Part shown: positions 42,509-54,296 of the stretch, one piece after another | How positions within the stretch are numbered: position 1 is the first letter of the stretch | Layout: each line of letters opens with the position of its first letter | Source: Notolepis coatsorum | Taxonomy: Eukaryota > Chordata > Actinopteri > Aulopiformes > Paralepididae | DNA length: 64,000 nt | Assembly: GCA_963971535.1 (NCBI GenBank) | Contig: OZ020587.1 | Span: 159,539,856-159,603,855 of the forward strand | Direction: 5' to 3' | The notes under the pieces: generated by a model | Databases searched by the model: none | The model's input: only the letters and a program-made list of their open reading frames with translations | Told to the model about the DNA's origin: nothing | Made by a program: the position numbers and the translations under genes

Positions 42509-42835
42509 ATATTCTGGAAAGTAGTGACCCAGCAATTATCAAATCTCTTAACTCTGAATATACCTGTACACCCCTCTGTATTACTGCTGAATGATGTTTT
42601 TGAGTGTGCAGTACCTATACAGCTCAAGAGATTGGTTTTATCTGGTATCACAGCGGCTAAAAAGCTGATAGCATCACGATGGTTTCAACCGGAAAAAATG
42701 TGTCGGAAGGTCTGGATTCTTACATATCTCGAAGTGATTTATCTAGAAATATCTACAGCAAGAATTTTGGGTCTCAATGAATCCAAAATGACAATGTGGT
42801 TAAAAGTGGTGGAGAGAATAAAAGCTAGCATATAA
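42509..42835 (+). pseudogene. LINE C-terminal end, second part
   Basis: Continues the Tx1/L1-like protein with FWKVVTQQLSNLL, then GITAAKKLIASRW and WLKVVERIKASI before a TAA. This is the typical terminal segment of L1/Tx1 proteins in fish. It is in frame with the part ending at 41027 once the LTR and one copy of ATAT are ignored. Confidence 0.87.
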
Positions 42836-42879
42836 TGGTATTGCCTGGTTAGGAGCGAATGATAATGGATGGATTATCC

Positions 42880-43985
42880 AATGGGGGGTCCGGGGGCGTG
42901 TATCACTTCCGCAACGGAATTCGGTTTCCTGGTTCCTCTGATTGGCCGCGACCCCCACGTGACCCGCCCCCCTATCCACCGATCTGCCGATGCCGCGCGC
43001 GGCAGAGAGCGGCCGCGGACTCGCTCGCTTCCTCAATTTATACGCATGGAAGTATTGACTGAATGAATGAATGAATGAAAACGTTATTTAACAGATTGCA
43101 AAATGGGTACAATACAGTACGGCTCAATACACACAATTGTTAAGGGAATGCAGACCTGAGAAAGACGTTTGTCTTGTTTACATCAGGGTCCCCCATTTTC
43201 AATTCATATAGAACGACTATGCCGTAACAAATCATTAAAAAAATATACCGTTAACTGGAATATGTTGTGCCTTTACACATATGTTGGATTATGTAATTGG
43301 TTTGTCATGACAAACAAATAAAAAAATCGCGATTTACCCACTGTGTGTTGATGTTGTAGCCACCTCCTAAGGAATACTAAGCTCCCCCTTAAGCTCCAGG
43401 AGAGAGGGGAGAGGCTGAAAACCTGCAGTTCTTGCCCGCCTGATGGGAGCCGAATCCCTGCATCCGGTTTGTCTGATGTATACCCCCAAACATGGAGGTC
43501 CCGAATGCATGGAAGTATTGATTGCGCCGTAACAAATCATTAAAAAAAGATACCGTTAACTGGAATATGTTGTGCCTTTACACATATGTTGGATTATGTA
43601 ATTGGTTTGTCATGACAAACAAATAAAATATCGCGTCGTTCTATATGAATTGAAAATGGGGGACCCTGATGTAAACAAGACAAATGTCTTTCTCAGGTCT
43701 GCATCCCCTTAACAATTGTGTGTATTGAGCCGTACTGTATTGTACCCATTCTGCAATCTGTTAAATAAAGTTTTCATTCATTCAGTCAATACTTCCATGC
43801 GTATAAATTGAGGAAGCGAGCGAGTCCGCGGCCGCTCTCTGCCGCACGCGGCAGCGGCAGAGCGGTGGATAGGGGGGCGAGTCACATGGGGGTCGCGGCC
43901 AATCAGAGGAACCAGGAAACCGAATTCCGTTGCGGAAGCGATACACGCGGTCCGGGGGGGGGGGAGCGAGCGAGAGCATATGTGT
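42880..43985. mobile_element. Foldback element with about 340-bp inverted arms
   Basis: 42890-43222 and 43640-43960 are inverted copies: GCGGCCGCGGACTCGCTCGC, AATTTATACGCATGGAAGTA and CATCAGGGTCCCCCATTTTC on one side, complements on the other. Between them a roughly 110-bp segment (GCCGTAACAAATCATTAAAA to AAATCGCG) occurs twice in direct orientation (43219 and 43526). Part of each arm (TGAATGAATGAATG then TTTAACAGATTGCA) is a repeat also seen at 50874 and 62060. It lies just 3' of the LINE coding end. Confidence 0.83.
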
Positions 43986-44390
43986 GTAGGGTATTAGATA
44001 GTAGGTATTAGGGGTATATCTTGTATAAGACATTTATCTAAATGGTGATTTCATTGGATGTGCACTGTTAATTAATGCTTGTATATCTAATTTTATGTTG
44101 TCATGTTTGTTTATGTGTTTGTTTAAAAAATAATAAAAAAATAAAATACAAAAAAAGTATGTGTATTTTATTGTGACAATTACTGTAATAAACAAACTTC
44201 AAAACGTATCACAACAGTTTACTTCTGAATTATGTTGATCAACAGTATACAGCACTCTAGAGTAGTGATTCTCAACCTTTTCACAGTATAGTTTGTGGAC
44301 TCTGAAAACAGAGGGACCACTATTTGAGACCCGTCATTTTATTTACTGTAACCATGGCAGGTCAAACAAATTCTTATTTACAACGATGGC
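43986..44390. other. Flank with A/T-rich tail
   Basis: Contains an A-rich tail near 44125-44155 that may be the 3' end of the interrupted LINE. A GTGATTCTCAACCTTTT motif near 44266 resembles one hAT-type terminus, but no partner end was found. No gene. Confidence 0.45.
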
Positions 44391-46690
44391 CTGGTGAGAG
44401 GACAAAAGGACCTGGTGAGAGGACTAAAGGACCTGGTGAGAGGACTAAAGGTCCTGGTGAGAGGACAAAGGGACCTGGTGAGAGGACTAAAGGACCTGGT
44501 GAGAGGACAAAAGGACCTGGTGAGAGGACTAAAGGACCTGGTGAGAGGACTAAAGGACCTGGTGAGAGGAAAAAAGGACCTGGTGAGAGGACTAAATGAC
44601 CTGGTGAGAGGACTAAAGGACCTGGTGAGAGGACTAAAGGACCTGGTGAGAGGACTAAAGGACCTGGTGAGAGGACTAAAGGACCTGGTGAGAGGATTAA
44701 GGACCTGGTGAGAGGACAAAAGGACCTGGTGAGAGGACTAAAGGACCTGGTGAGAGGACAAAGGGACCTGGTGAGAGGACTAAAGGACCTGGTGAGAGGA
44801 CAAAGGGACCTGGTGAGAGGACAAAAGGACCTGGTGAGAGGACTAAAGGACCTGGTGAGAGGACAAAGGGACCTGGTGAGAGGACAAAAGGGACCTGGTG
44901 AGAGGACTAAAGGACCTGGTGAGAGGACTAAAGGACCTGGTGAGAGGACTAAAGGACCTGGTGAGAGGACTAAAGGACCTGGTGAGAGGACTAAAGGACC
45001 TGGTGAGAGGACAAAAGGACCTGGTGAGAAGACTAAAGGACCTGGTGAGAGGACTAAAGGACCTGGTGAGAGGACTAAAGGACCTGGTGAGAGGACTAAA
45101 GGACCTGGTGAGAGGACTAAAGGACCTGGTGAGAGGACTAAAGGACCTGGTGAGAGGACAAAGGGACCTGGTGAGAGGACAAAAGGACCTGGTGAGAGGA
45201 CAAAAGGACCTGGTGAGAGGACAACGGGACCTGGTGAGAAGACTAAATGACCTGATGAGGACAAAAGGACCTGGTGAGAGGACAAAAGGACCTGGTGAGA
45301 GGACAACAGGACCTGGTGAGAAGACTAAAGGACCTGATGAGGACAAAAGGACCTGGTGAGAGGACTAAAGGACCTGGTGAGAGGACAAAAGGACCTGGTG
45401 AGAGGACTAAAGGACCTGGTGAGAGGACAACAGGACCTGGTGAGAGGACTAAAGGACCTGGTGAGAGGACTAAAGGACCTGGTGAGAGGACTAAAGGACC
45501 TGGTGAGAGGACAAAAGGACCTGGTGAGAGGACTAAAGGACCCGGTGAGAGGACAAAGGGACCCGGTGAGAGGACAAAGGGACCTGGTGAGAGGACTAAA
45601 GGACCTGGTGAGAGGACTAAAGGACCTGGTGAGAAGACTAAAGGACCTGGTGAGAGGACTAGGACCTGGTGAGAGGACTAAAGGACCTGGTGAGAGGACT
45701 AAAGGACCTGGTGAGAGGACTAAAGGACCTGGTGAGAGGACTAAAGGACCTGGTGAGAGGACAAAGGGACCTGGTGAGAGGACAAAAGGACCTGGTGAGA
45801 GGACAACGGGACCTGGTGAGAGGACTAAAGGACCTGGTGAGAGGACTAAAGGACCTGGTGAGAAGACTAAAGGACCTGGTGAGAGGACTAAAGGACCTGG
45901 TGAGAGGACTAAAGGACCTGGTGAGAGGACTAAAGGACCTGGTGAGAGGACTAAAGGACCTGGTGAGAGGACAAAGGGACCTGGTGAGAGGACAAAAGGA
46001 CCTGGTGAGAGGACTAAAGGACCTGGTGAGATGACTAAAGGACCTGGTGAGAGGACTAAAGGACCTGGTGAGAGGACTAGGACCTGGTGAGAGGACTAAA
46101 GGACCTGGTGAGAGGACAAAAGGACCTGGTGAGAGGACTAAATGACCTGGTGAGAGGACTAAAGGACCTGGTGAGAGGACTAAAGGACCTGGTGAGAGGA
46201 CAAAGGGACCTGGTGAGAGGACAAAAGGACCTGGTGAGAGGACAACGGGACCTGGTGAGAGGACTAAAGGACCTGGTGAGAGGACTAAAGGACCTGGTGA
46301 GAAGACTAAAGGACCTGGTGAGAGGACTAGGACCTGGTGAGAGGACTAAAGGACCTGGTGAGAGGACTAAAGGACCTGGTGAGAGGACTAAAGGACCTGG
46401 TGAGAGGACTAAAGGACCTGGTGAGAGGACTAAAGGACCTGGTGAGAGGACAAAGGGACCTGGTGAGAAGACAAAAGGACCTGGTGAGAGGACAAAAGGA
46501 CCTGGTGAGAGGACTAAAGGACCTGGTGAGAGGACTAAAGGACCTGGTGAGAGGACAACAGGACCTGGTGAGAGGACAAAGGGACCCGGTGAGAGGACAA
46601 ATGGACCTGGTGAGAGGACAAAGGGACCTGGTGAGATGACTAAAGGACCTGGTGAGAGGACTAAAGGACCTGGTGAGAGGACTAAAGGGG
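44391..46690. repeat. 21-bp minisatellite, about 109 copies
   Basis: Tandem GGACCTGGTGAGAGGACTAAA with the common variant GGACAAAAG/GGACAAAGG. The period is a multiple of three, so stop-free frames of up to 310 codons arise on both strands (for example repeating GERTKGP). Occasional 18-20-bp units (AGGACTAGGACC, GATGAGGACAAAAGG) shift frames. The open frames are a consequence of the repeat, not evidence of a gene. Confidence 0.98.
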
Positions 46691-46726
46691 CCTCTAGAAG
46701 AGTAACAGGGAAAGGGCACAATTTTA

Positions 46727-46890
46727 TTTTTATTAAATTAAATTAAATTAAATTAAATTAAATTAAATTTAATTAAATTAAATTAAATTAAATTAAATTA
46801 AATTAAATTAAATTAAATTAAATTAAATTAAATTAAATTAAATTAAATTAAATTAAATTAAATTAAATTAAATTAAATTAAATTAAATTG
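46727..46890. repeat. (AAATT)n microsatellite
   Basis: About 32 copies of a 5-bp unit with one interruption near 46768. Confidence 0.98.
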
Positions 46891-47171
46891 AAAAGAGATA
46901 GACAATACATCACAGAGATAAGGGAAATAATTAAATATCCCTTATCAAACAAACAACCAAATAAAATTACAAGGCATGTAATGCATGAAGCAGAGCAGAA
47001 AAATTACTAACATGGTCAAGTATAGACAGGATGGTGAACTTTTGACACCATAGATTTTTGTTTTCTCTTTTAGCTGTTTCACTTGATTATTAATTGGAGG
47101 AGGGCTGTGGATTTAAAATATTCCTTATTTCACAAGAACAAGAACTAGCTTCCTAGCAAAAGAAATTAAAA
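46891..47171. other. Spacer before the Rex1 copy
   Basis: AT-rich, no gene or repeat recognised. Confidence 0.4.
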
Positions 47172-49637
47172 GTGCATTGCTGGGTAGACAAATCCGTCCG
47201 TGAAGCTCTGAGAGCGCGCACCAAAGCATACAACGACGGCCTAGTGGCAGGCAACATGAATGACCACAAGGTGGCGCGATACAACGTAAGGAGGACAGTG
47301 ACAGAGGTCAAACGGCGCTACAAGGATAAAATTGAACTCCAGTTTGAACAGGCTGACTCTAGAGCTATGTGGCAGGGGCTCAAAACGATGACAAAGGCGC
47401 CTCCCTCAAACTGAACAGTGACATCTCCTTAGCAAATGACCTCAATACCTTCTATGCGAGGTTTGATGCTGGTAATAACAACACCAGCCCACAAGCCACG
47501 GCAATGGGGGGGGGGGGGGGGTCTGCTGCTGATGGAGACTCAGTGTTCAGGGTAACAGAGCATGAGGTGAGGCGGACCTTTAAAAAAGTGAATATCAGGA
47601 AGGCAGCAGGTCCGGACGGCATCCCCGGCCGCGTCCTAAAAGTCTGTGCCGACCAACTGGCCCCGGTATTCACTGACATATTTAACCTGTCCTTAGAACA
47701 GGCTGTCATCCCCTCCTGCCTGAAGAAGTCCACTATTATCCCTGTACCCAAAAAATCCAAGCCTGCTTGCCTCAACGACTACCGCCCTGTAGCTCTCACC
47801 TCCATAGCCATGAAGTGCTTTGAGAAGCTAGTAAAGGGCTACATCTGCTCCTCCCTCCCCATCAACATGGACCCCCTGCAATTTGCATACCGCCCCAACA
47901 GGCGCCATAGCCCATGTGCTGCACACAGCAGCATCACACCTGGACAAGAGGCAGGGGAACTATGTGAGAATGTTATTCATCGACTACAGCTCGGCATTCA
48001 ATACCATAGTCCCCTCCATACTCATAGCCAAGCTCAGGGACCTGGGCTTGAACTATGACCTCTGCCAGTGGGTCTTGGACTTCCTGATGGGCAGACCCCA
48101 GGTGGTGAGAGCAGGCAACTGCACCTCCTCATCCATCACCCTCAACATAGGGGCCCCCCAGGGCTGTGTTCTGAGTCCCCTCCTCTACTCCCTGTACACA
48201 CACGACTGTGTGGCTCAGCGGAGTAGCAATACAATCATCAAATTTGCTGACGACACAGTGGTGGTGGGCCTGATCTCTGCCAACGACGAGAGGGCCTACC
48301 TGGAAGAGGTCAAGGTCCTGGTGGGATGGTGCCAGGAAAACAGCCTCTCCCTGAACGTCAGCAAAACAAAGGAGATGATTGTGGACTTCAGGACACTACT
48401 CCCTGTACACACACGACTGTGTGGCTCAGCGGAGTAGCAATACAATCGTCAAATTTGCTGACGACACAGTGGTGGTGGGCCTGATCTCTGCCAACGACGA
48501 GAGGGCCTACCTGGAAGAGGTCAAGGTCCTGGCGGGATGGTGCCAGGAAAACAGCCTCTCCCTGAACGTCAGCAAAACAAAGGAGATGATTGTGGACTTC
48601 AGGAGGTCGGGGGTCAAGGACTACAGCCCCCTCAGCATCGACGGGGCACCGGTTGAGAGAGTCAACAGCTTCAAGTACCTCGGAGCCTACATATCCGAGG
48701 ACTTGACATGGACCACACACATTAACAGTGTGGTGAAGAAGGCACGACAACGCCTCTACTTCCTCAGGCGCCTAAGGAAGTTCCAAGTCAGCCAGAAGAT
48801 CCTTAAGAACTTCTACTCATGTACAATAGAGAGCATCTTGACCGGCAACATCACCTCCTGGTTTGGGAATAGCACTGCAAAAGACCGAAGCAGACTACAA
48901 AGAGTGACACGTTCAGCCGAACGCACAATTGGAGGGGGGCTCCCCACCCTCCAGAACATTTACTACAAGCGTTGCAAGGGCAAGGCTAAGAGAATCATTA
49001 AAGACTCCAGTCACCCGAACAACTGCCTCTTCGAACTGCTGCGGTCAGGCAAGCGATACAGGAGTCTCAAGGCGAGCACAGAAAGACTCAGAAGTAGCTT
49101 CTATCCCCAGGCCATCAGGCTGCTAAACGAACAATGAATGAACACTACACAACAACAACCACCAAACGCACATAGCACACACATCCACACGCACACACTC
49201 ACTTTAAACAAACACACTGTAGCACCCACTCCACACACTTTATAGCACACACCCACTTTAAACAAACACACTGTAGCACCCACTCCCCACACTTTATATT
49301 TATGGATGAAGGATTGCACTACAACTCGTACACCTTACTGTAAATTGTACCTAAAATTGTACCTCATCCCATTTCTGCTTTGCACTAGATAGTACTGTAC
49401 ATTAGTACACTGCATAGTATTGTGTATTGTATAGTATATGGTAACTCAGAACATTGTACATATGTCTATACCGAACACTGTGACCTCATTTTCTTCTTCT
49501 AAATTCATGCTATATTATGTTATTATGTTATTTGATACTATCTTGTCTAGCACAGTCTCTGGAGCGAAACAGTAAGAAGCATTTTGTATGAAAGTATTCT
49601 GTACTTCTGTATGACAACTATTAAAGAACTTGAACTT
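47172..49637 (+). mobile_element. Rex1-type LINE, 5'-truncated, copy 1
   Basis: Pol frames carry [87 protein letters not shown] and [12 protein letters not shown], the Rex1 linker and RT blocks (FADD box). They are spread over three frames, with a poly-G run at 47508-47521. The 3' untranslated region ends in a run built on GAACTTGA, the Rex1-type tail. No endonuclease. An internal 211-bp duplication further disables it. Confidence 0.88.
48184..48605 (+). repeat. 211-bp tandem duplication in the Rex1 RT
   Basis: CTACTCCCTGTACACACACG recurs 211 bp later and both copies run to GACTTCAGGA. The duplicated block contains the FADD catalytic box, so it appears twice, out of frame with each other (211 is not a multiple of three). 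Confidence 0.93.
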
Positions 49638-50695
49638 GAGGAGGTCGGGGGTCAAGGACTACAGCCCCCTCAGCATCGACGGGGCACCGGTTGAGAGAGT
49701 CAACAGCTTTAAGTACCTCGGAGCCTACATATCCGAGGACTTGACATGGACCACACACATTGACAGTGTTGTGAAGAAGGCACGACAACGCCTCTACTTC
49801 CTCAGGCGCCTAAGGAAGTTCCAAGTCAGTCAGAAGATCCTTAAGAACTTCTACTCATGTACAATAGAGAGCATCTTGACTGGCAACATCACCTCCTGGT
49901 TTGGGAATAGCACTGCACAAGACCGAAGCAGACTACAAAGAGTGACACGTTCAGCCGAACGCACAATTGGAGGGGGGCTCCCCACCCTCCAGAACATTTA
50001 CAACAAGCGTTGCAAGGGCAAGGCTAAGAGAATCATTAAAGACTCCAGTCACCCGAACAACTGCCTCTTTGAACTGCTGCGGTCAGGCAAGCGATACCGG
50101 AGTCTCAAGGCGAGCACAGAAAGACTCAGAAGAAGCTTCTATCCCCAGGCCATCAGGCTGCTAAACGAACAATGAACACTACACAACAACAACAACCATC
50201 AAACGCACATAGCACACACATCCACACGCACACACTCACTTTAAACAAACACACTGTAGCACCCACTCCACACACTTTATAGCACACACCCACTTTAAAC
50301 AAACACACTGTAGCACCCACTCCCCACACTTTATATTTATTGATGAAGGATTGCACTACAACTCGTACACCTTACTGTAAATTGTACCTAAATTGTACCT
50401 CATCCCATTTCTGCTTTGCACTATTATAGTACTGTACATTAGTACACTGCATAGTATTGTATATTATATGGTAACTCAGTTACGTCTATTCTGCATCGAA
50501 CATTGTACATATGTCTATACTGAACACTGTGACCTCATTTTCTACTTCTAAATTACATGCTATACTATGTTATTTGATACTATCTTGTCTAGCACAGTCT
50601 CTGGAGCGTAACAGTAAGAAGCATTTTGTATGAAAGTATTCTGTACTTCTGTATGACAACTATTAAAGAAACTTGAAACTTGAAACTTGCCAACA
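49638..50695 (+). mobile_element. Rex1-type LINE, 5'-truncated, copy 2
   Basis: Starts abruptly at AGGAGGTCGGGGGTCAAGG, exactly at the tail of copy 1. It repeats the last about 180 codons (YSPLSIDGAPVERVNSFKYL to AIRLLNEQ) and the 3' untranslated region, ending in (AAACTTG)n. Closely similar to copy 1 with a few substitutions, for example YNKRCKG versus YYKRCKG. Confidence 0.9.
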
Positions 50696-50873
50696 CCCAG
50701 ATTCTTGTTAAACTCCACAAAATCACAACGGAAGAGGTTTTTTAACGAGACAAATTCCTCTAACAAAAGCACATGTAGCCTTTCTCTTTGTGCGAATCTG
50801 TCACGCGTGTGCCCGGAATAACCCACTAGACAAGAAGGGACGTGGTGTAGTTATTTGTCCAAGGTGTTAACAG
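50696..50873. other. Spacer
   Basis: No gene or repeat recognised. Confidence 0.4.
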
Positions 50874-51015
50874 AATGAATGAATGAAAACTTTATTTAAC
50901 AGATTGCAGAATGGGTACAGTACAGTATGCTCAATACACACAATTGTTAAGGGGATGCAGACCAGAGAAAGACTTTCGTCTTGTTTACATCAGGGTCCCC
51001 CATTTTCAATTCATC
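50874..51015 (+). repeat. Dispersed repeat with (GAAT)n start
   Basis: GAATGAATGAATG then CTTTATTTAACAGATTGCAG and CATCAGGGTCCCCCATTTTC. The same sequence is in both arms of the foldback at 42880-43985 and near 62060, where it is split by a piggyBac-like insertion. Confidence 0.87.
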
Positions 51016-51119
51016 ATCATAACATACATGACATACAGATAGACAGTACTGCTACATCTACATTTATGACATTGCCTTGTTGTCCTCATATGACCCATAT
51101 ATGCGTGTGATGTGAGGAA

Positions 51120-51318
51120 AGTCGCGCTTGGGACTCTATCCCCTCCCGCTTCCGAGGGGGACACGTCCCGTGACTCCCGTGACTCCCGTGACGTCCCCGG
51201 TGTGTGGTGACCCAAAACACCGGTCTCCAAAAAAGACGTCATCTTCGAATAACATTTGATGCCGAGCGCCTGCGCTCTATAGTGAGTCAAGTCAACTGTA
51301 CGTGACGTCACAGCCAGC
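51120..51318 (+). promoter_or_regulatory. Probable promoter/5' leader of the carrier gene
   Basis: A moderately GC-rich stretch with GTGACTCCC repeats directly precedes the exon 1 ATG. A full palindromic cAMP-response element, TGACGTCA, lies at 51303-51310, eight bases before the ATG. A second GTGACGTCC sits near 51189. The assignment depends on exon 1. Confidence 0.5.
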
Positions 51319-51330
51319 ATGGCGGTCAAG
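51319..51330 (+). CDS. slc25a12/13: Aspartate/glutamate carrier (SLC25A12/13 family), exon 1 coding part
   Basis: ATGGCGGTCAAG encodes MAVK and is followed by GTGACT, a usable though weak donor. Aralar (SLC25A12) proteins of vertebrates begin MAVK. On its own this is too short to identify, but with exon 2 it makes the expected N-terminus. The protein is a calcium-regulated mitochondrial inner-membrane carrier exchanging aspartate for glutamate plus a proton, part of the malate-aspartate shuttle. The splice phase (0) agrees with exon 2. Confidence 0.65.
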
Positions 51331-51853
51331 GTGACTCCCGTCAATATTTCTTATCAGATATTGATTTTTTTTGCCTCGATTAGCCTCGCTGATTATACTG
51401 TCGGATTACGGGAGACAACGTGTGCGTGTGTGACTTCTGGCGACATGTCGCGCATCTCAGTGTTGGCCTTGGAGACAGAAAACTGTAATGTTTACTTATT
51501 GTGGTACAATGTGATGATGATCAGTGGACTTCGCGATGTATGTGATCGATTGAAAGATAGAAGTAGTATACGATCATCTTTTGATATTGGTGTTATAGGC
51601 AGGCTGCTGCTGTGCTGTTGGCTGAATGATCGATCCCGTTGACATGGTGATTTGTTACAAATCAAAGCGTTATTACAGCCTGTCGTGACTGATCATCATG
51701 ATGTGCAAAGATTGTGTATTATTACTAGAATGGAATATTGTGTATTTTCTTGCATAGACTCGATTCTTCTAGCCATGTCGTGACGTGTTGACCGTCTCTC
51801 GGCAGCAGGTTTAGTTAGTATCAGTATGTAAACTTGTTGTGTGTTACTAACAG

Positions 51854-51907
51854 GCGCAGGAAACCAAGAGAGCGGACCCGCAGGACTTGAAGAATATCTT
51901 CCTGAAG
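51854..51907 (+). CDS. slc25a12/13: Aspartate/glutamate carrier, exon 2
   Basis: 54 bp flanked by TACTAACAG and GTAAGAC. Encodes AQETKRADPQDLKNIFLK in phase 0, directly joinable to exon 1. The pattern TKR-(A/G)DP-x-(E/D)L-(K/R)-x-IFL(K/Q) is the N-terminus of SLC25A12/SLC25A13, just before the first EF-hand region. KRADP and IFLK favour the citrin-like form, MAVK the aralar form, so the paralogue is undecided. Following exons (EF-hands) are not seen downstream on this strand. Confidence 0.8.
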
Positions 51908-52307
<400 letters not shown>

Positions 52308-52346
52308 GCAATTATGTGCATGTAGGCTACACTGTATGGCACACGT

Positions 52347-52349
<3 letters not shown>

Positions 52350-52430
<81 letters not shown>
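52350..52430. repeat. (AC)n microsatellite
   Basis: About 40 AC units. Confidence 0.99.
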
Positions 52431-52431
<1 letters not shown>

Positions 52432-52615
52432 TTGTGAGTATATTATAGTATGTTCATGGTCTGTAGCGTGTGTCTAATGAGGCACATAGTGCAGAAAGGT
52501 CAGACAACATGCTGGGACTAATTCTGGATCGGCCCCAACAAAGAATCTCTCCTTGCCTTGACTTCTTGTGTGTGTGGCATTTATTAATTTGGTTTGTCAG
52601 ACAATATCACTTCAT

Positions 52616-53937
52616 CTTAACCCTTTCACTACCACACTACAGAAGGTTAACCCTTTCACTACCACACTACTGAAGGGTTAACCCTTTCACTGCGACAATA
52701 CAGACGGTTAACCCTTTCACAACCACACTACAGATAGTTAACCCTTTCACTACCACACTACATAAGGTTAACCCTTTCACTACCACACTACAGACGGTTA
52801 ACCCCTTCACTACCACACTACATAAGGTTAACCCTTTCACTACCACACTACCGAAGGGTTAACCCTTTCACTGCGACAATACAGCAGGTTAACCCTTTCA
52901 CAACCACACTACAGAGGGTTAACCTTTTCACTACCACACTAACGAAGGGTTAACCCTTTCACTGCGACAATACAGAAGGTTAACCCTTTCACAACCACAC
53001 TACAGACGGTTAACCCTTTCACTACCACACTACATAAGGTTAACCTTTTCACTACCACACTACAGAAGGTTAACCCTTTCACTACCACACTCCATAAGGA
53101 CCACACTCCATAAGGTTAACCTTTTCACTACCACACTACAGAAGGTTAACATTTTCAATACCACACTACATAAGGTTAACCCTTTCACTACCACACTCCA
53201 TAAGGACCACACTCCATAAGGTTAACCTTTTCACTACCACACTACAGAAGGTTAACATTTTCACTACCACACTACATAAGGTTAACCCTTTCACTACCAC
53301 ACTACAGATGGTTAACCATTTCACTAGCACACTACAGACGGTAACCCTTTCACTACCACACTACAGAAGGTTAACCCTATCACTACCACACTACATAAGG
53401 TTAACCCTTTCACTACCACACTACAGACGGTAACCCTTTCACTACCACACTACAGACGGTTAACCCTATCACTACCACACTACAGACGGTAACCCTTTCA
53501 CTACCACACTACAGACGGTTAACCCTATCACTACCACACTACAGACGGTTAACCCTATCACTACCACACTACAGAAGGTTAACATTTTCACTACCACACT
53601 GACACTACATAAGGTTAACCCTTTCACTACCACACTACAGACGGTTAACCCTTTCACTACCACACTACAGATGATTAACTTTTCACTACCACACTACAGA
53701 AGGTTAACATTTTCACTACCACACTACAGACGATTAACCCTTTCACTACCACACTACAGACGATTAACTTTTCACTACCACATGACAGAAGGTTAACCTT
53801 TCACTACCACACTACATAAGGTTAACCCTTTCACTACCACACTACAGACGGTTAACCCTTTCACTACCACACTACAGACGGTTAACCCTTTCACTACCAC
53901 ACTACAGATGGTTAACCCTTTCACTACCACACTACAG
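52616..53937 (+). repeat. 30-bp minisatellite, forward polarity
   Basis: About 43 copies of a unit containing GGTTAACCCTTTCACTACCA and CACTACAGA. Small higher-order duplications are visible, for example the CCATAAGGACCACACTCCAT block at about 53090 and 53208. Includes the telomere-like string TTAACCC but with a much longer period. Confidence 0.97.
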
Positions 53938-54296
53938 GTTAACCTTCTGTAGTGTGGCAGTGATAGGGTTAAGCCTGCATCGTCAGCCCGTCACGGTCAG
54001 CGGGTCTCTGTCGCCCTCGCTGTGTCCCTCACACCGTAGGGGTCAGCGGGTCTCTGTCGCCCTCGCTGTGTCCCTCACACTGTAGGGAGGTTGTTTGGAG
54101 TGTAAACTGGTTCCTGGGAAACAGAGGCTGCTCACCCGAGCTGGAAGAAGGGGCTCTGTGTCTCACGTTTCAACCCTGTGCTGATCTAAGGAGCGGGGCA
54201 CGTGCCTCGTGAGCACCTGCCCCTTTCTCCCCCCTTTTCTGGTCGGTATTAACCCTTTCACTACCACACACACTACAGAAGGTTAACCATTCACTA
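53938..54296. other. Junction between forward and reverse minisatellite
   Basis: A roughly 250-bp unique insert (53970-54250) with an internal 61-bp tandem pair (GGTCAGCGGGTCTCTGTCGC at about 53995 and 54051). It is flanked by broken units in both orientations. No gene recognised. Confidence 0.7.

Larger units (their letters stand above)
38847..42858 (+). mobile_element. Tx1/L1-like LINE, 5'-truncated, split by a solo LTR
   Basis: Pol sequence from before the RT core to the C-terminus, on both sides of a solo LTR (41028-42508). Sequence 5' of about 38847 is low-complexity T-rich and no endonuclease is present, so the copy is 5'-truncated. Clade judged from the RT pattern (SRQGCPLSPGLFDLSLEPLA) and the long C-terminal domain with a CCHC-like motif. 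The 3' end passes into the foldback element near 42870. Confidence 0.85.

Noticed and set aside
44374-46746. Long open frames on both strands (up to 310 codons) that look like collagen-like or GERTKGP-repeat proteins
   Set aside because: They are frames of a 21-bp minisatellite with no stop in the unit; they exist in several frames on both strands and have no non-repeat domain.
51319-51642. 107-codon open frame starting at the carrier ATG
   Set aside because: Only the first four codons fit the carrier N-terminus; after the GT at 51331 the sequence is intron-like, and exon 2 continues at 51854.
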